The notes beneath the pieces were generated by a model that saw only the letters and a list, made by a program, of their open reading frames with translations, was not told the origin of the DNA and made no database searches. The position numbers and the translations under genes are program-made. A DNA stretch of 64,000 bases from positions 997,001 to 1,061,000 of the forward strand of contig OX387204.1 of the NCBI GenBank assembly GCA_947561715.1, given 5' to 3'. Shown here in pieces: positions 53,681 through 64,000 of the stretch (its first letter is position 1; every line of letters begins with the position of its first letter). The DNA comes from Ascidia mentula. Its lineage: Eukaryota > Chordata > Ascidiacea > Phlebobranchia > Ascidiidae.

Positions 53681-53907
53681 TTTTGATCTCGCGGAGATTT
53701 CACTCCTATTTTCGGGTTCCTTTGTTTGCGATTGTTTGATGACAAACCTCGTCCCGATGATGCGGTGCCTCGCGCGGCCTCACACGATAACCTTCACCTC
53801 AATCGGACTCCAATGAAACAAATGTTTTTCATGGGACCTTGTCTGACCACAACAGACAGAGTATCCATTTTGTGCGAATGTATATTTGCCCCATACGACT
53901 TGTATTA

Positions 53908-53913
53908 AATAAA
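53908..53913 (+). other. Poly(A) signal AATAAA
   Basis: Follows the coding-like region at 53208-53680 in the same orientation. Confidence 0.4.
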
Positions 53914-53979
53914 GTCAAACACAAACATGACACATTTTTTTTATATATTTTCAGTGTTGTTTACACTCATACACTCTGT

Positions 53980-54017
53980 CCTGAAGAAGGCCGATTGTAT
54001 GACGACCGAAACGTCGA
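53980..54017 (+). repeat. CTGAAGA ... GAAACGTC motif
   Basis: CTGAAGA at 53981-53987 and GAAACGTC at 54008-54015. This spacing and sequence is a recurrent signature near the ends of several eukaryotic retroelements and resembles a hammerhead ribozyme core, though the putative stem II pairs poorly. Probably a repeat fragment. Confidence 0.35.
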
Positions 54018-54075
54018 TCAAGTTTCCTTTATTTAGTTTCCTTTACTAGAAGATCTTTGAAATTAACTAAATAAT

Positions 54076-54165
54076 ATGTCTGATACAGCGTCATCGGCAA
54101 GTTGTTCAACAAATAGTCAGCATAAGGAAGAACCAGAAAACCCTATCAAGGTCAACAACCTCTAA
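54076..54165 (+). CDS. Small open frame, 29 codons
   Basis: ATG to TAA encoding a Ser/Glu-rich peptide (starts MSDTASSASCSTNSQHKEE). It could be a short exon (AAG|GTCAAC near its end) or chance. No homology recognised. Confidence 0.15.
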   Translation: MSDTASSASCSTNSQHKEEPENPIKVNNL

Positions 54166-54210
54166 ATGAAAAAGCACCTTTCGGCTTGTGAAAATAACAT
54201 CGTCTCATCA

Positions 54211-54218
54211 TGACGTCA
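54211..54218. promoter_or_regulatory. CRE palindrome TGACGTCA upstream of the LU-sushi-VWA gene
   Basis: Perfect CREB/ATF site about 165 bp upstream of a TATA-like box, with a CACGTG E-box at about 54233 and a TTACGTCA half-match at about 54277. Confidence 0.4.
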
Positions 54219-54379
54219 CGTAAAGAAGCACCACGTGCATTTCGTCGCAGCTGCACGACGCGTCACGAGTGCAGATTACGTCACAAACGGGTGCATTGTT
54301 TTTCGCTCTTTTCGAGCGCCTGCGTCGCGGTTTTGCGTTTTCGCGCTGAAAAAGCGAGGAAAAAATCTTAGGTCGCGCG

Positions 54380-54387
54380 TATATATT
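54380..54387 (+). promoter_or_regulatory. TATA-like box TATATATT
   Basis: 68 nt before the ATG at 54448; a start about 30 nt downstream would leave a 5' UTR of roughly 37 nt. Confidence 0.45.
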
Positions 54388-54447
54388 ACCCGGCTTACCG
54401 CGTGGTATCAGTTTGAAGTTTATCGCGAGTATCGCTCACTTAGAGAG

Positions 54448-57400
54448 ATGAGGATTTTATTAACACACTTCGCCACTTTGGCCGCACTGGCTCTGTCATG
54501 TCAAGGTAAGGTTAATAAGTGTGCTTGTAGTTACTGATACAATTTTTATTTACAACCGTGTTTTTTTGCGCACTTGGTGATGTTGTGTTTGACCTTTTGT
54601 TGCCTTTTAAGCATTGTGTGTGTAACGACAAATTGTTGCAACTCTTTAAGATTCTATTTGAATAAGATACCGAGGCTGCTTACAGCGCATAAGCGATATC
54701 GATATTTCAAACAAATCTGCAGACATCAATCAGAGGTGTTTTATTAATTCACATAACACTCACAGTAATTTAATATCGCAAAGAAAAAGATAATAACGCC
54801 CAACCGAGTGTCAGAATCCTTCAGAATTAATGTGCGTGTTGCCTCTCTAAGAACATTTATGTATAAATTCGCGTGCGTGTAAGAGTTATTTTTGGCGGGC
54901 AATATTTAGATAAAGTGTACACATGACATTTATTGCCACGAAAATCCCCAAGCACAATTAGATTTTCGTGGATTTTAAATGTGGTGCTTACTTTTGGCGC
55001 AATCTAACCCTCAATTAGACATTGCCTTATTTCTGCGACACCACTATATCGAAATACGAATTAAATTGTTTGAACCAAGATGTTTCGGAGTTAGCTTGTT
55101 GTAATTTACTTGTGTTGAAGTTACCTCTAACTCTCTCTCTCTCTTTGCAGCCCTGAGATGCTGGGTTTGCGAAAACGCAATGAGTAATTCCGAATGTCTG
55201 CAGAGGGGAAAAGTTGAGCGTTGCATGAACAACCAGGTGAGTTAATCAACTCTGAGATCTGATCACCTAAAAACTGTTTCATGCCAAAAGCCACGTTGCT
55301 TATCGGAAGCACGCGCTTACACAGGCGCTGTCTGCCTTGCACGTTCTTGTGTTTAATTGCGTGCAGAAGGTGAAGTAGTCAATTGGTAACAGCAACTTTT
55401 AACTTGATATAGCAATGCGATAATATTTTGCTTTTCCACTGACATTGGAAAAGAGTAAGCTTAGTTAAACCGACATTATTTGATCAATGGTTTTTTCGTT
55501 CTTTGTCATAAAAAAAATCGTTACATTTGGATGCTTTCCCCTTCCGCAGCACATTTGACGAGCTTCAAGATTAACTATTTTTTCGTGTGACAGGAATCTT
55601 GCGAAACCGTTATGCGGCAAATCGACCGGGGAGTTTTAATCACCAAGAAATGCAAACAAGGACACGCGTGCCGGAATAACAACATGCAGGTGGGGGATTT
55701 ATTATTATTACTGTCCAAAGCTTTGTGGTGGCGTTGACATCATCTTCAATATAGGATACTAAGAATAATGTACATGGGATTGTTACACATGTTACCAGTT
55801 GGATCAATTTTATTCGGCAAAATGCTGGTGTCTTTTATTCCAAAACGGGAAAACATTGAGCCAGCAACCACTATTGACGCAGAGAAGAACTTGTGCATTG
55901 CTTGTCACTGACTCAAACTTTAAAAAGTCTCCAGAATTATGCCTGGCGGGCGCATTTTGTCGACAAAGGTGATATGCAAACCCTTCATTGGCAAGCGAAA
56001 CAAACCCGCAAATAGGTGTATTGTAACGTTCCAGACCATATGCTTGATCCCTTGTCTAAAGCAAGTTAAGCCCGCGGCACACTTGGCACGTTACCCGACC
56101 TGCTTGTTTTGAGTTGAAAACAGACAAAATACGTTAATATTTTTTCCAGGTTAAAACAACAATGTTTCAATATATTTTTTACGTAACATATCCTCAAAAA
56201 ATATGCTTGATATAAGTTGTGGAAAATACCGATCTGTCATTTATTTTGAGCACGAGTAGGTAAAGTACATTATTCTTAGGTCAGGTCTTGTTTGTACAAA
56301 GTTGTTCATATTCAACCAACTCTGTTCCAACTTTGACACGCCCTGTATTTAAGAGTGTCCGTGTATTCCTGTTTAAAAATTCCGTTAGGTTCGACTTATG
56401 TTATTACAGCGAACAGTCAAAAGTAACTTGGTTTTGTAACAACAGAACGAAATGCCAGCATGGTTTCCAACGCAATGCAACGGAGACAGTACAGCTTCAC
56501 TATGCACATGCTGCTGTTTATTTGACGAATGCAATACATTCTCAAACTGTCAATCATGTAAGTAGCTTTATGACGTAACGCTAGGTCCTTATGGCATGAC
56601 AATAAGTGTGTTTGATGACTTAAGTCAAGGTTGACGTTTAATCCAAGGCTAAAGTCAAGGTTACAGTTTTGAACTTGACTTACAGAATCATTTAATGAAT
56701 GCTTGTAAAAGCGACCACAGTACTTTGTACATGACAATTACCTTGACTTTTGGACTGGATTAAACGAAGATTTCCGCAACATTTAAACACTTTTAGTTTT
56801 ATGAGATGACGTAATAATGTGTTGTAATCATCATTGTGCTTTAACAATGCAGTAATTCTTTTTCTTTCTAACGTTTGTTATCGACCACAGCTTCCCCTAA
56901 ATGCTCAGAGCCTAAAATTCCCGAACATGGATCTCGCACGTGTGATATTCAACCTAACAACATTCGCGGGACGAACTGTGAATATTCTTGCGACGAAGGT
57001 AAGGCCATCTTGCTTCCATAGAAATCATGCGTTAAGTTGATCCATCTATAAAAATCATACATTTAATTAGTTACCGTGTTGTTGTTGAAAGTAGCAAAGT
57101 AAATTTCCACTATGGCATAATTTATGGTGTGTTGCAACGTTGACGGCATGACTGAGTGAGACTGTAAATGAGGCATTAATAAACAAAAAAATCGTAACTC
57201 TTCCACAAGAACCCAGAAAATAATAACGTTAGTTTTTCTACAGGTTACACATTGTCGGGGTCTTCAACATCATCATGCACAGCAGCAAAACCTCACGGTT
57301 CGTCTTGGAATCCACCAGCACCTGAGTGCATTCGAAGTAAGAATCAAAAAACTTTAATGTAAATTGAAATGACTTTCCTATTATTTTTTGAAAGACTTAT

Positions 57401-60400
57401 TTTTTAATTTCATAAATTATAAAATTCAGGCATTAATTTTCTTTCTTAGGCTTGAATTGTGTTTTGTATTTTACCATTTTTTAACAATTTCACACATACA
57501 CGATTTTGTTTATTTTGGACTTCGCCGAGATTTGAGCCTCCGCGCTGTTGTTTATAATTTACCGTGGCTTTAACCTTGCTATCTAATACGCCTTAGTGTG
57601 TTCGCATCATAACTTGATGCGATTAAGTCATTAAGTGCCAGAGGTCTAAGCGGTCTGGATGCTAACATTGGCAACCAGTCAAGCAGTGGTTCTTTTGGCT
57701 AAACCGATTTCCGCCATTAACCCGCATTGCCTGCTGTTATGTTCGTATCGACTTGGCGATGGTTTTAGTTTTTGTGTCTTTGTGTGGACGGGCAGCCACA
57801 AACAAGCTCTTGTTTACGAATTTCAGTCATCAAATGTGGCGAGCAAGCAGCTCCCAGCAACGGAATGGTGGCGTGCTCGAATAAAGATAACTTGCAGAGT
57901 GAATGCACTTTCTCTTGTGATGATGGATTTGAGTTGAACGGTGAAGAGAGCACGACGTGCTTGGCACAAGGAGGTGACTCAGGAGAGTGGAGCAACCCAG
58001 CGCCGACTTGTCTGCAAGGTGAGATTAGGTTGGAGCGAATTCTTGGTTGTTGTGATCACCGGTGTACGGTCAGGTATTGAATTGAATGCTCGCCCGCACA
58101 AGACACTAAACCTATAGTCATGACTTCTCAAAAAAAATCGTAAAGAATTTAAATCGCTTATAGTTATTGTGTTTCTCTTGTGAACATGTAGCGATAGGTC
58201 CCAAATGACTAAGAGTCCAACAACGCTACAAGACAAAGAGAGCATTTTCTTATTCGCTTTATCTTGGTATTTCATAATCCATGAGATGTTGTTTTAAATG
58301 TTTTGGTAAAATTATTACCTTGGAACTTGAACGAACATGAAAGTGTTTTAATTGAAGTAAAATTACAACTTGTCATCATAATATGTGGGACGTTATTATT
58401 TTTCAGTTCCTCTGAACAATCCCGAAGGATGTCCTCCCCATATTCTCATGGATGCTTGCATCATTCTCGACTCCTCGTCATCGGTCAGAAGGAAAAATTG
58501 GCCAACCGTGAAAAATTTTGCGAAAAATATCATAAAGTAAGACTTGTTTTGAATCGTTATATCCACAAATCCAAATGAAGTTTTACAAACGATTTTTCCA
58601 TAAATACACTAGGGCTTTGGTGACATTACCATAATTTCGATACGAATGCAAACAATCAAAAGCTTTTCGCTTCTCCAACGTGAATATTTGAAAATATTTT
58701 CCTCATTTTGCCCACCACCATACTTTCCGCGTCATTGTGTAAAACTTATTTTATTCATTTTTCCCTCAGTTTGTTCAAGATGTCACGTGACGACACACAA
58801 TTCTCAGTATTCAGTTACGACACCAGAGTTCACCGGGATTCTCAGATTCTCTTTAATAAATATGGAACTGATAAGAACGCGTTGATATCTGAGGTGGACG
58901 GTTTGGAATATCACAGTGGATGTAAGTGTTTGTATGTAGTGTCGTAATATACCAGTTTAACAACTCATATACACTTAATTGGTTTCCAAATATTCTTAAA
59001 TTCTTGGTGAATGGAGTTTTGATTTCTACAAAATCCTTAGATTTCATTAAACTGATTCGAATCGAATAACGAACAGCTTCTCAATCTTTTTTGTTCTGCG
59101 ACAGCATTTCAAAAGAAAATTTCTATGCGAGCCTAATTCGAAAAAAAATGTTTGTGCGTTCCCATTAAAAAGAAGAACTTTCTATTTGCCCGCTTCTATT
59201 CGACAACCAAAAGTCAATTTGTTCCGCGACCGCAAAATGACATTTTTCTGCTGCTGGGATAAACGTAATAACTTATTCATTTTTCAACACTTTATCAAAA
59301 ACTTCGCAAGTCGCTACCGATAGTTTAAGAAGCCCTAGTATGACGTACGTAGCTCTGAGGTACTTTGTAATACTATCGTAATTTGTCGGATATAAACTTC
59401 CTATTTACTACCCACGCGTTTCAATTAAACGTCTTGTGTTTCCATAGTAACCATGACCGGAGGCGCCCTCGAACATGCCCGTGACGTCATCTTCGCCCCT
59501 GGTAACGGTCAACGTGACGGAGTAAGGAAGGTGATTATTTTGGTTACGGATGGGAATTCGGACGCCACCAGTCCAGTGAAGGAAGTGGCGCAGGACTTGA
59601 GGGACCGAGGAACGCTGGTTGGTAACTTTATACTGAATACGTAAATACCTAAAGTATTAAAATCTCCCGCGTAAGTCAGATACTGTGACCAAGTGTTATT
59701 ATTGAAAGGTGAAGGCTGTGAAGGTCAAAGTAACAATTATGGATTACAAAGTCCTCCGTATTGATAGAAATTGGACAAATGTTTCTGTTTGTTTTTTAGT
59801 TTAATGATTTTTTTCAGCGCGAAATCATAAAGACCCGAACAAACCTGTGTTACATCATAAACGCGAGAAAACGAATGTGCGTTGGAATGTGGCGACACTT
59901 TCAAAGCTGTCGCGTAAATCTCTGTAATTCTGCTTTTGACAGATATACGCCATCGGCGTGGGATTCGATATTGATCCGGATGAACTCCTGGATTTGACCG
60001 GAACAAACGAGCAGGTATTTTACCAAGAAGACGGATTCGATACTTTGGATAAAAACCTTGCTGACGCAGTTGGGAAGAAGATTTGCGAAAGGGGAATTTA
60101 CGGTAGAAAAATAATATCAAAGTTTTTTAATTTTTTGTTTTTTTGTCATATAATATCTAATGATAAAAAAGTGAATCATAGCAGTGGATTAACAAGAAAA
60201 ATATGTAATTTAAAGTTAAGACAAGAAATACACGTCATTGATATGCTAATTGTAAACTAAGTGACAGGTGTTCATCTTATAAATATGTGTCTAGCAATAA
60301 TCTTTGTATGCTCCACAATTAATTCATCAATTTCCTTCAATATTCTTCTCGATATTTTAACTCAAAAACCACTAAAATTCCGTGACACTTTTATTGGTTG

Positions 60401-63400
60401 AAGAACGCTGGTTCAGACCAAAGTAGTTCTTCGCCGCTACCATGCAACAACACCTTCATATTATTCACAGGCGATATATGCGAGGAACAAGTCGCACCAC
60501 AAAATGGCGATATGATGTGCTCACAAAATAATGACGTCAATAGCGTGTGTGTGTTCAAGTGTGACGACGATTTCGTGTTGGAAGGAGATTCTTTCATAAT
60601 GTGCCAACAAAAAGATTCCGGCATAAGTTGGACTTCGAGCTCCCCTTCTTGTGTTAAACGTGAGAAAGTTGATGCAAAATTATTGGATCTCAAACCGTTT
60701 TTCATTTTTTCATGGTTTACCTGTATTGAAAGATGTTTTGAATGGTTAAGTTAACGTGATTTCTAATATTTGCCTTGGTACAATTTTACCTTAACATACC
60801 ACCACCAAATTATATGAGTAATGAATCACTAAACCCTTTATTTCCAAAATCATTTTTCCAGTATTTGATGAGAAATGTGAAGCTCCTGTACCGCCACCCA
60901 ATGGACGTATTTTGTGTTCCGCCGGCAACGATTTAAACAGCGTCTGTTCGTTTAACTGCGATTCCGGATACAGAATTGAAGGATCGCTAACTTCAGAATG
61001 TGTTAAAGATAATACTAAAGCTGTGTGGACGTTTGTGGCGCCGAGATGTATTGCGGGTGAGATTCTGCTTAATTTATCCGCGTCTGGTAAAGAATTTCGG
61101 CACCTTTAGCAATTCACCTCCCTCAATTCTTCAAAAAAAAATTCTTTTAAATACTTTTATTGAAATCAAATTATTTATTTATTTTCACGTGATTTCTTTA
61201 ACACTTTCAGCTCCTAAGTGTGATGTGATGAGAGCGCCCACTAACGGGCAAGTTTCGTGTACATCCGGAAGGGATTTGGAGAGCGTTTGCACATTTTCAT
61301 GTCTTCCGGAATATTCTCTCGATGTTCAGCAAACCGCAACTTGTTTTGAAACCAAAGACGGCGCTGATTGGTCGACGGGAGTCCCTACCTGCGTAAGAGG
61401 TAACGGACCGTAACGAATCGATACCTGAATTTTTGTCTCAGTCAAAAGAATTTGTATTCAAAAAACGCAAACCCGATCATTTGCAGTTTGCAAACTTGTA
61501 TTTTCACAAACATACTCGTGATATTGCAATGTAACTTGATCACACACCAGCTAATGAACAAAACAAAATACCTTCCCAATAATTCACCAGACGTCTGCGA
61601 TGAACTCCATGCACCGACGAACGGGGATTTTATTTGTTCTGCCGGAAATGACGTTAACAGCGTATGTGCGTTCAACTGTGACGACGGGTTTTTGATGGAT
61701 GGAGATTCGTTCTCTTTGTGTGAACGTAGAGATTTTGTCCTGGCCTGGAGCTCAAACGTCCCGTCTTGTGTTGAAAGTGAGTGCTCACATTTCGGTTATC
61801 AGCCACCTTTTGTTCGCCAAATAAGGACCTCCAATCATGTCATTGCATGAAACATTACTTTTAAGTCAAATATATCGGTTCAGCAATGATCAAAATATCA
61901 TCTTGACCTGAGGAACGATCACACGATTTTAACCTTGTTCTTTGTCCGTTTTTTAGTTCCAGCTTGCCGTGTTGCAACAGCGCCCACTGACGGTACAGTT
62001 TCATGCACATCAGGTGGTGACATCAGTAGTGTTTGTACATACACGTGTAATGATGGATATAAACTCAGCAATCTGAATGTTGTGACTTGTCTGGAATCAA
62101 CTGAAGGAGCTGAATGGTCGTCAGAGGCACCACGTTGTGTCGAAAGTACGTTTTATGTTTTCTTTTCTCAGCTACAAACGTTTCAAAAACAAATTACAAC
62201 AACGAAACAAAAATAAAACATTATCCAAACACAGAATATAAACTTTGATAGCTGGATACACACAGCTCACAAAAATATTGGCTCCATGTTCATTTTAAAA
62301 AATACACAATTTACCTGTGAATCATTTGCAAAACACTGGAATTTGACATTCTCTTTTGACTTCAGTTCCAAAGTGCAGCAACCCACAAACTCCCACCAAC
62401 GGCCAAGTATCTTGTACTTCCGGAAGTGACGTCAACAGTGTTTGTTCTTACTCGTGTAATGATGGATACAGAATGCTTGAACCCCACATCGTAACCTGTT
62501 TGGAGGTGGAAGGTGGGGCTGAATGGTCAACCAATGCACCACTCTGCCAACTAAGTAAGTTATACCAAAAACGAGGGGTTGTTTTTTTTGCTTTTGCAAA
62601 GAGATTCTTGTCCTATTACATATTTACAGCTTTTCCTTTCCTCTGTAATAAACTCTATACACCACTTTTCATTTTTAGTCCCCATCTGTGACAGTGCTGT
62701 ATCCCCCACATTCGGCCAAGTTACTTGCACCTCTGGTGGGGATCTGAACAGTGTTTGTACATTTACCTGTGATGAGGGATATTTACTTGAAACCGAGGGA
62801 ACAGCAACTTGTTTGGAAACCAAAGATGGAGCTGAATGGACGAATTCGTCGCCAAGATGCGTCATAAGTAGGTTTGCTTTCGGAATCTTGACTTGATATT
62901 TTGTGCAATGTAAATTTAAGTTCTCTGGTGATTTGCTTTAAACACGGTTGTGTTTGACACAAGTAGTTGAGTCAAAAATTCAATAAACTGTATTATAGCA
63001 AACTTTCATATTATAACGAATCACGTAAAAATGGAACAAAATTGCTTGTAACTTTGTCGCCCAAACTGCAATACATGACACATCATATTTGAACAAAACT
63101 TTCCACTTTTTAGTTCCAACATGCAGCGTCGCAACAGCGCCACTTAACGGTCAGGTTTCATGCACGTCTGGTGGTGATTTGGGCAGTGTTTGTTCATATT
63201 CGTGCAACCAAGGGTTCAAGCTCGATGCAGAAAAGACTCCAACTTGCCAGCAAACAAACCTGGGACTGCGATGGTCCACGGATCCACCGCTCTGCGTAAA
63301 AGGTGAGTGGGGTTTCATTCTATTCTTGAACGGCTTCTTATTATTTTGGCATATTCCCTCCTCCAAGACTTACCTCTGATATTACCAGACTACACACAGT

Positions 63401-63957
63401 TACACTTATTTAAAAGGAATTAATTTTTGTTGTAATTTTTAGAGAGCAAGATTGAATGTCCACCCCATACATTGATGGACGCTTGTATTATTCTCGATTC
63501 ATCAGCATCTGTGAGAAGGAGGAATTGGCCAACCATGAAACAATTCGCAAAATCAATTATAAGGTTTGTTTGATATTGAGGGAAAGTTGGGGAACATTCC
63601 CTAAACTGATACGAGAAAGTATACGAAAGCTGACTAAAAATACAGAAACATGAAAATGAATTTGGAGCAAAATGAATGACTTCAAAATGTTTAAAATGGT
63701 TGAACTTTTCATAAATTAAGTTTTGTAAATAAACTTGGAAATATACAGTTTAAAATACCTGTAAGTTTAAACATCATAGACTCGATCATATATGATATAT
63801 TGCAGATCGTTTGATATGTCGCACGATGACGCTCGGTTCTCAGTATTCAGTTACGATACCAGAGTTAACAGAGAGTCCCAGATTCTTTTCAACGAGTTCG
63901 TGAGGAATGAAGCCGGGTTACTCGCTAAGATGGACAGGATGAATTACAACGCTGGAT
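54448..63957 (+). CDS. Large secreted LU + sushi + VWA protein (21 exons in window, 3' end missing)
   Basis: Exons: 54448-54505, 55151-55236, 55594-55689, 56446-56557, 56891-56998, 57244-57336, 57827-58018, 58407-58536, 58770-58921, 59448-59617, 59943-60102, 60471-60659, 60862-61056, 61211-61399, 61591-61776, 61957-62145, 62366-62554, 62679-62867, 63114-63302, 63443-63563, 63806-63957. All phases agree over 3145 nt (1048 residues). Residues 1-19 are a signal peptide. Residues 20-117 form a Ly6/uPAR domain (LRCWVCEN start, CCCLFDECN end). Sushi 1 uses two exons (to ~184), sushi 2 one (to 248). VWA 1 (249-452) has an intact MIDAS: D270-S272-S274, T346, D377. Eight sushi domains follow (453-957), one exon each, of the six-cysteine type seen in selectins. 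VWA 2 begins at 958 with D976-S978-S980. Likely an extracellular adhesion or immune-recognition protein; that role is inference. Confidence 0.9.
56635..56766. repeat. Foldback repeat in intron 4 of the LU-sushi-VWA gene
   Basis: Arm 56635-56663 (CGTTTAATCCAAGG..., ending GTCAAGGTTA) and arm 56739-56766 are imperfect reverse complements about 75 nt apart. A third copy of AAGTCAAGGTT lies just upstream at about 56622. Confidence 0.55.
57633..57700 (+). repeat. tRNA-Leu/Ser-like 5' half in intron 6
   Basis: GGTCTAAGCGGTCTGGATGC resembles a class II tRNA D-arm/box A. No acceptable T arm follows, so this looks like a SINE head fragment rather than a tRNA gene. Confidence 0.35.
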
Positions 63958-64000
63958 GTAAGAATTGATTGTTTCCAAAATTTTATCGTCGGTTGCGTTA

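Overview
The window looks like animal nuclear DNA. Genes are split into many short exons with GT..AG introns, AATAAA signals follow several stop codons, and the protein families are metazoan (rhodopsin-type GPCRs, a PMP22/claudin-like tetraspan protein, the mitochondrial DnaJ TID1/DNAJA3, and a secreted Ly6 + sushi + VWA protein). AT-rich intergenic DNA and compact introns fit a tunicate such as Ciona; that assignment is an inference, no marker proves it.

Layout. 1-5.9 kb: the 3' end of one GPCR-like gene on + and a complete six-exon GPCR gene on - (1308-5936), tail to tail. 5.9-7.3 kb: no gene seen. 7.33-34.79 kb: the dominant feature, a tandem array of exactly 100 repeat units, mostly 275 bp, each carrying an initiator tRNA-Met(CAT) gene and a tRNA-His(GTG) gene separated by 5 nt and followed by a T4 run: 200 tRNA genes in 27 kb, all on +. 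The array shows point variants, three anticodon mutants, seven His copies with a 3-nt insertion in the anticodon arm, one tRNA-less unit and nested 6-, 10- and ~19-unit segment duplications. 34.8-43 kb: small genes on +: an alpha/beta-hydrolase-like protein (36250-37445), a putative two-exon membrane protein with a PDZ-type C-terminus (39163-39817), and a PMP22/claudin-like protein (40854-42754), with MITE-like elements between. 43.3-47.8 kb: DNAJA3/TID1 in 11 exons plus an alternative last exon. 48-54 kb: mostly gene-poor, but with candidate exons of an unrecognised + strand gene (ending at 52214, AATAAA at 52452) and a coding-like region before an AATAAA at 53908. 54.4 kb to the end: 21 exons of a large secreted protein gene: signal peptide, Ly6/uPAR domain, 2 sushi, VWA, 8 sushi, start of a second VWA; it runs off the window.

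No shared pathway links the protein genes. The tRNA array is the likely 'system': a Pol III locus in which initiator Met and His tRNAs appear to be made as two-tRNA precursors, in equal dose, from about 100 near-identical units.

Exon joins were derived by hand from splice-site consensus and reading-phase continuity; no alignment or transcript data were available.
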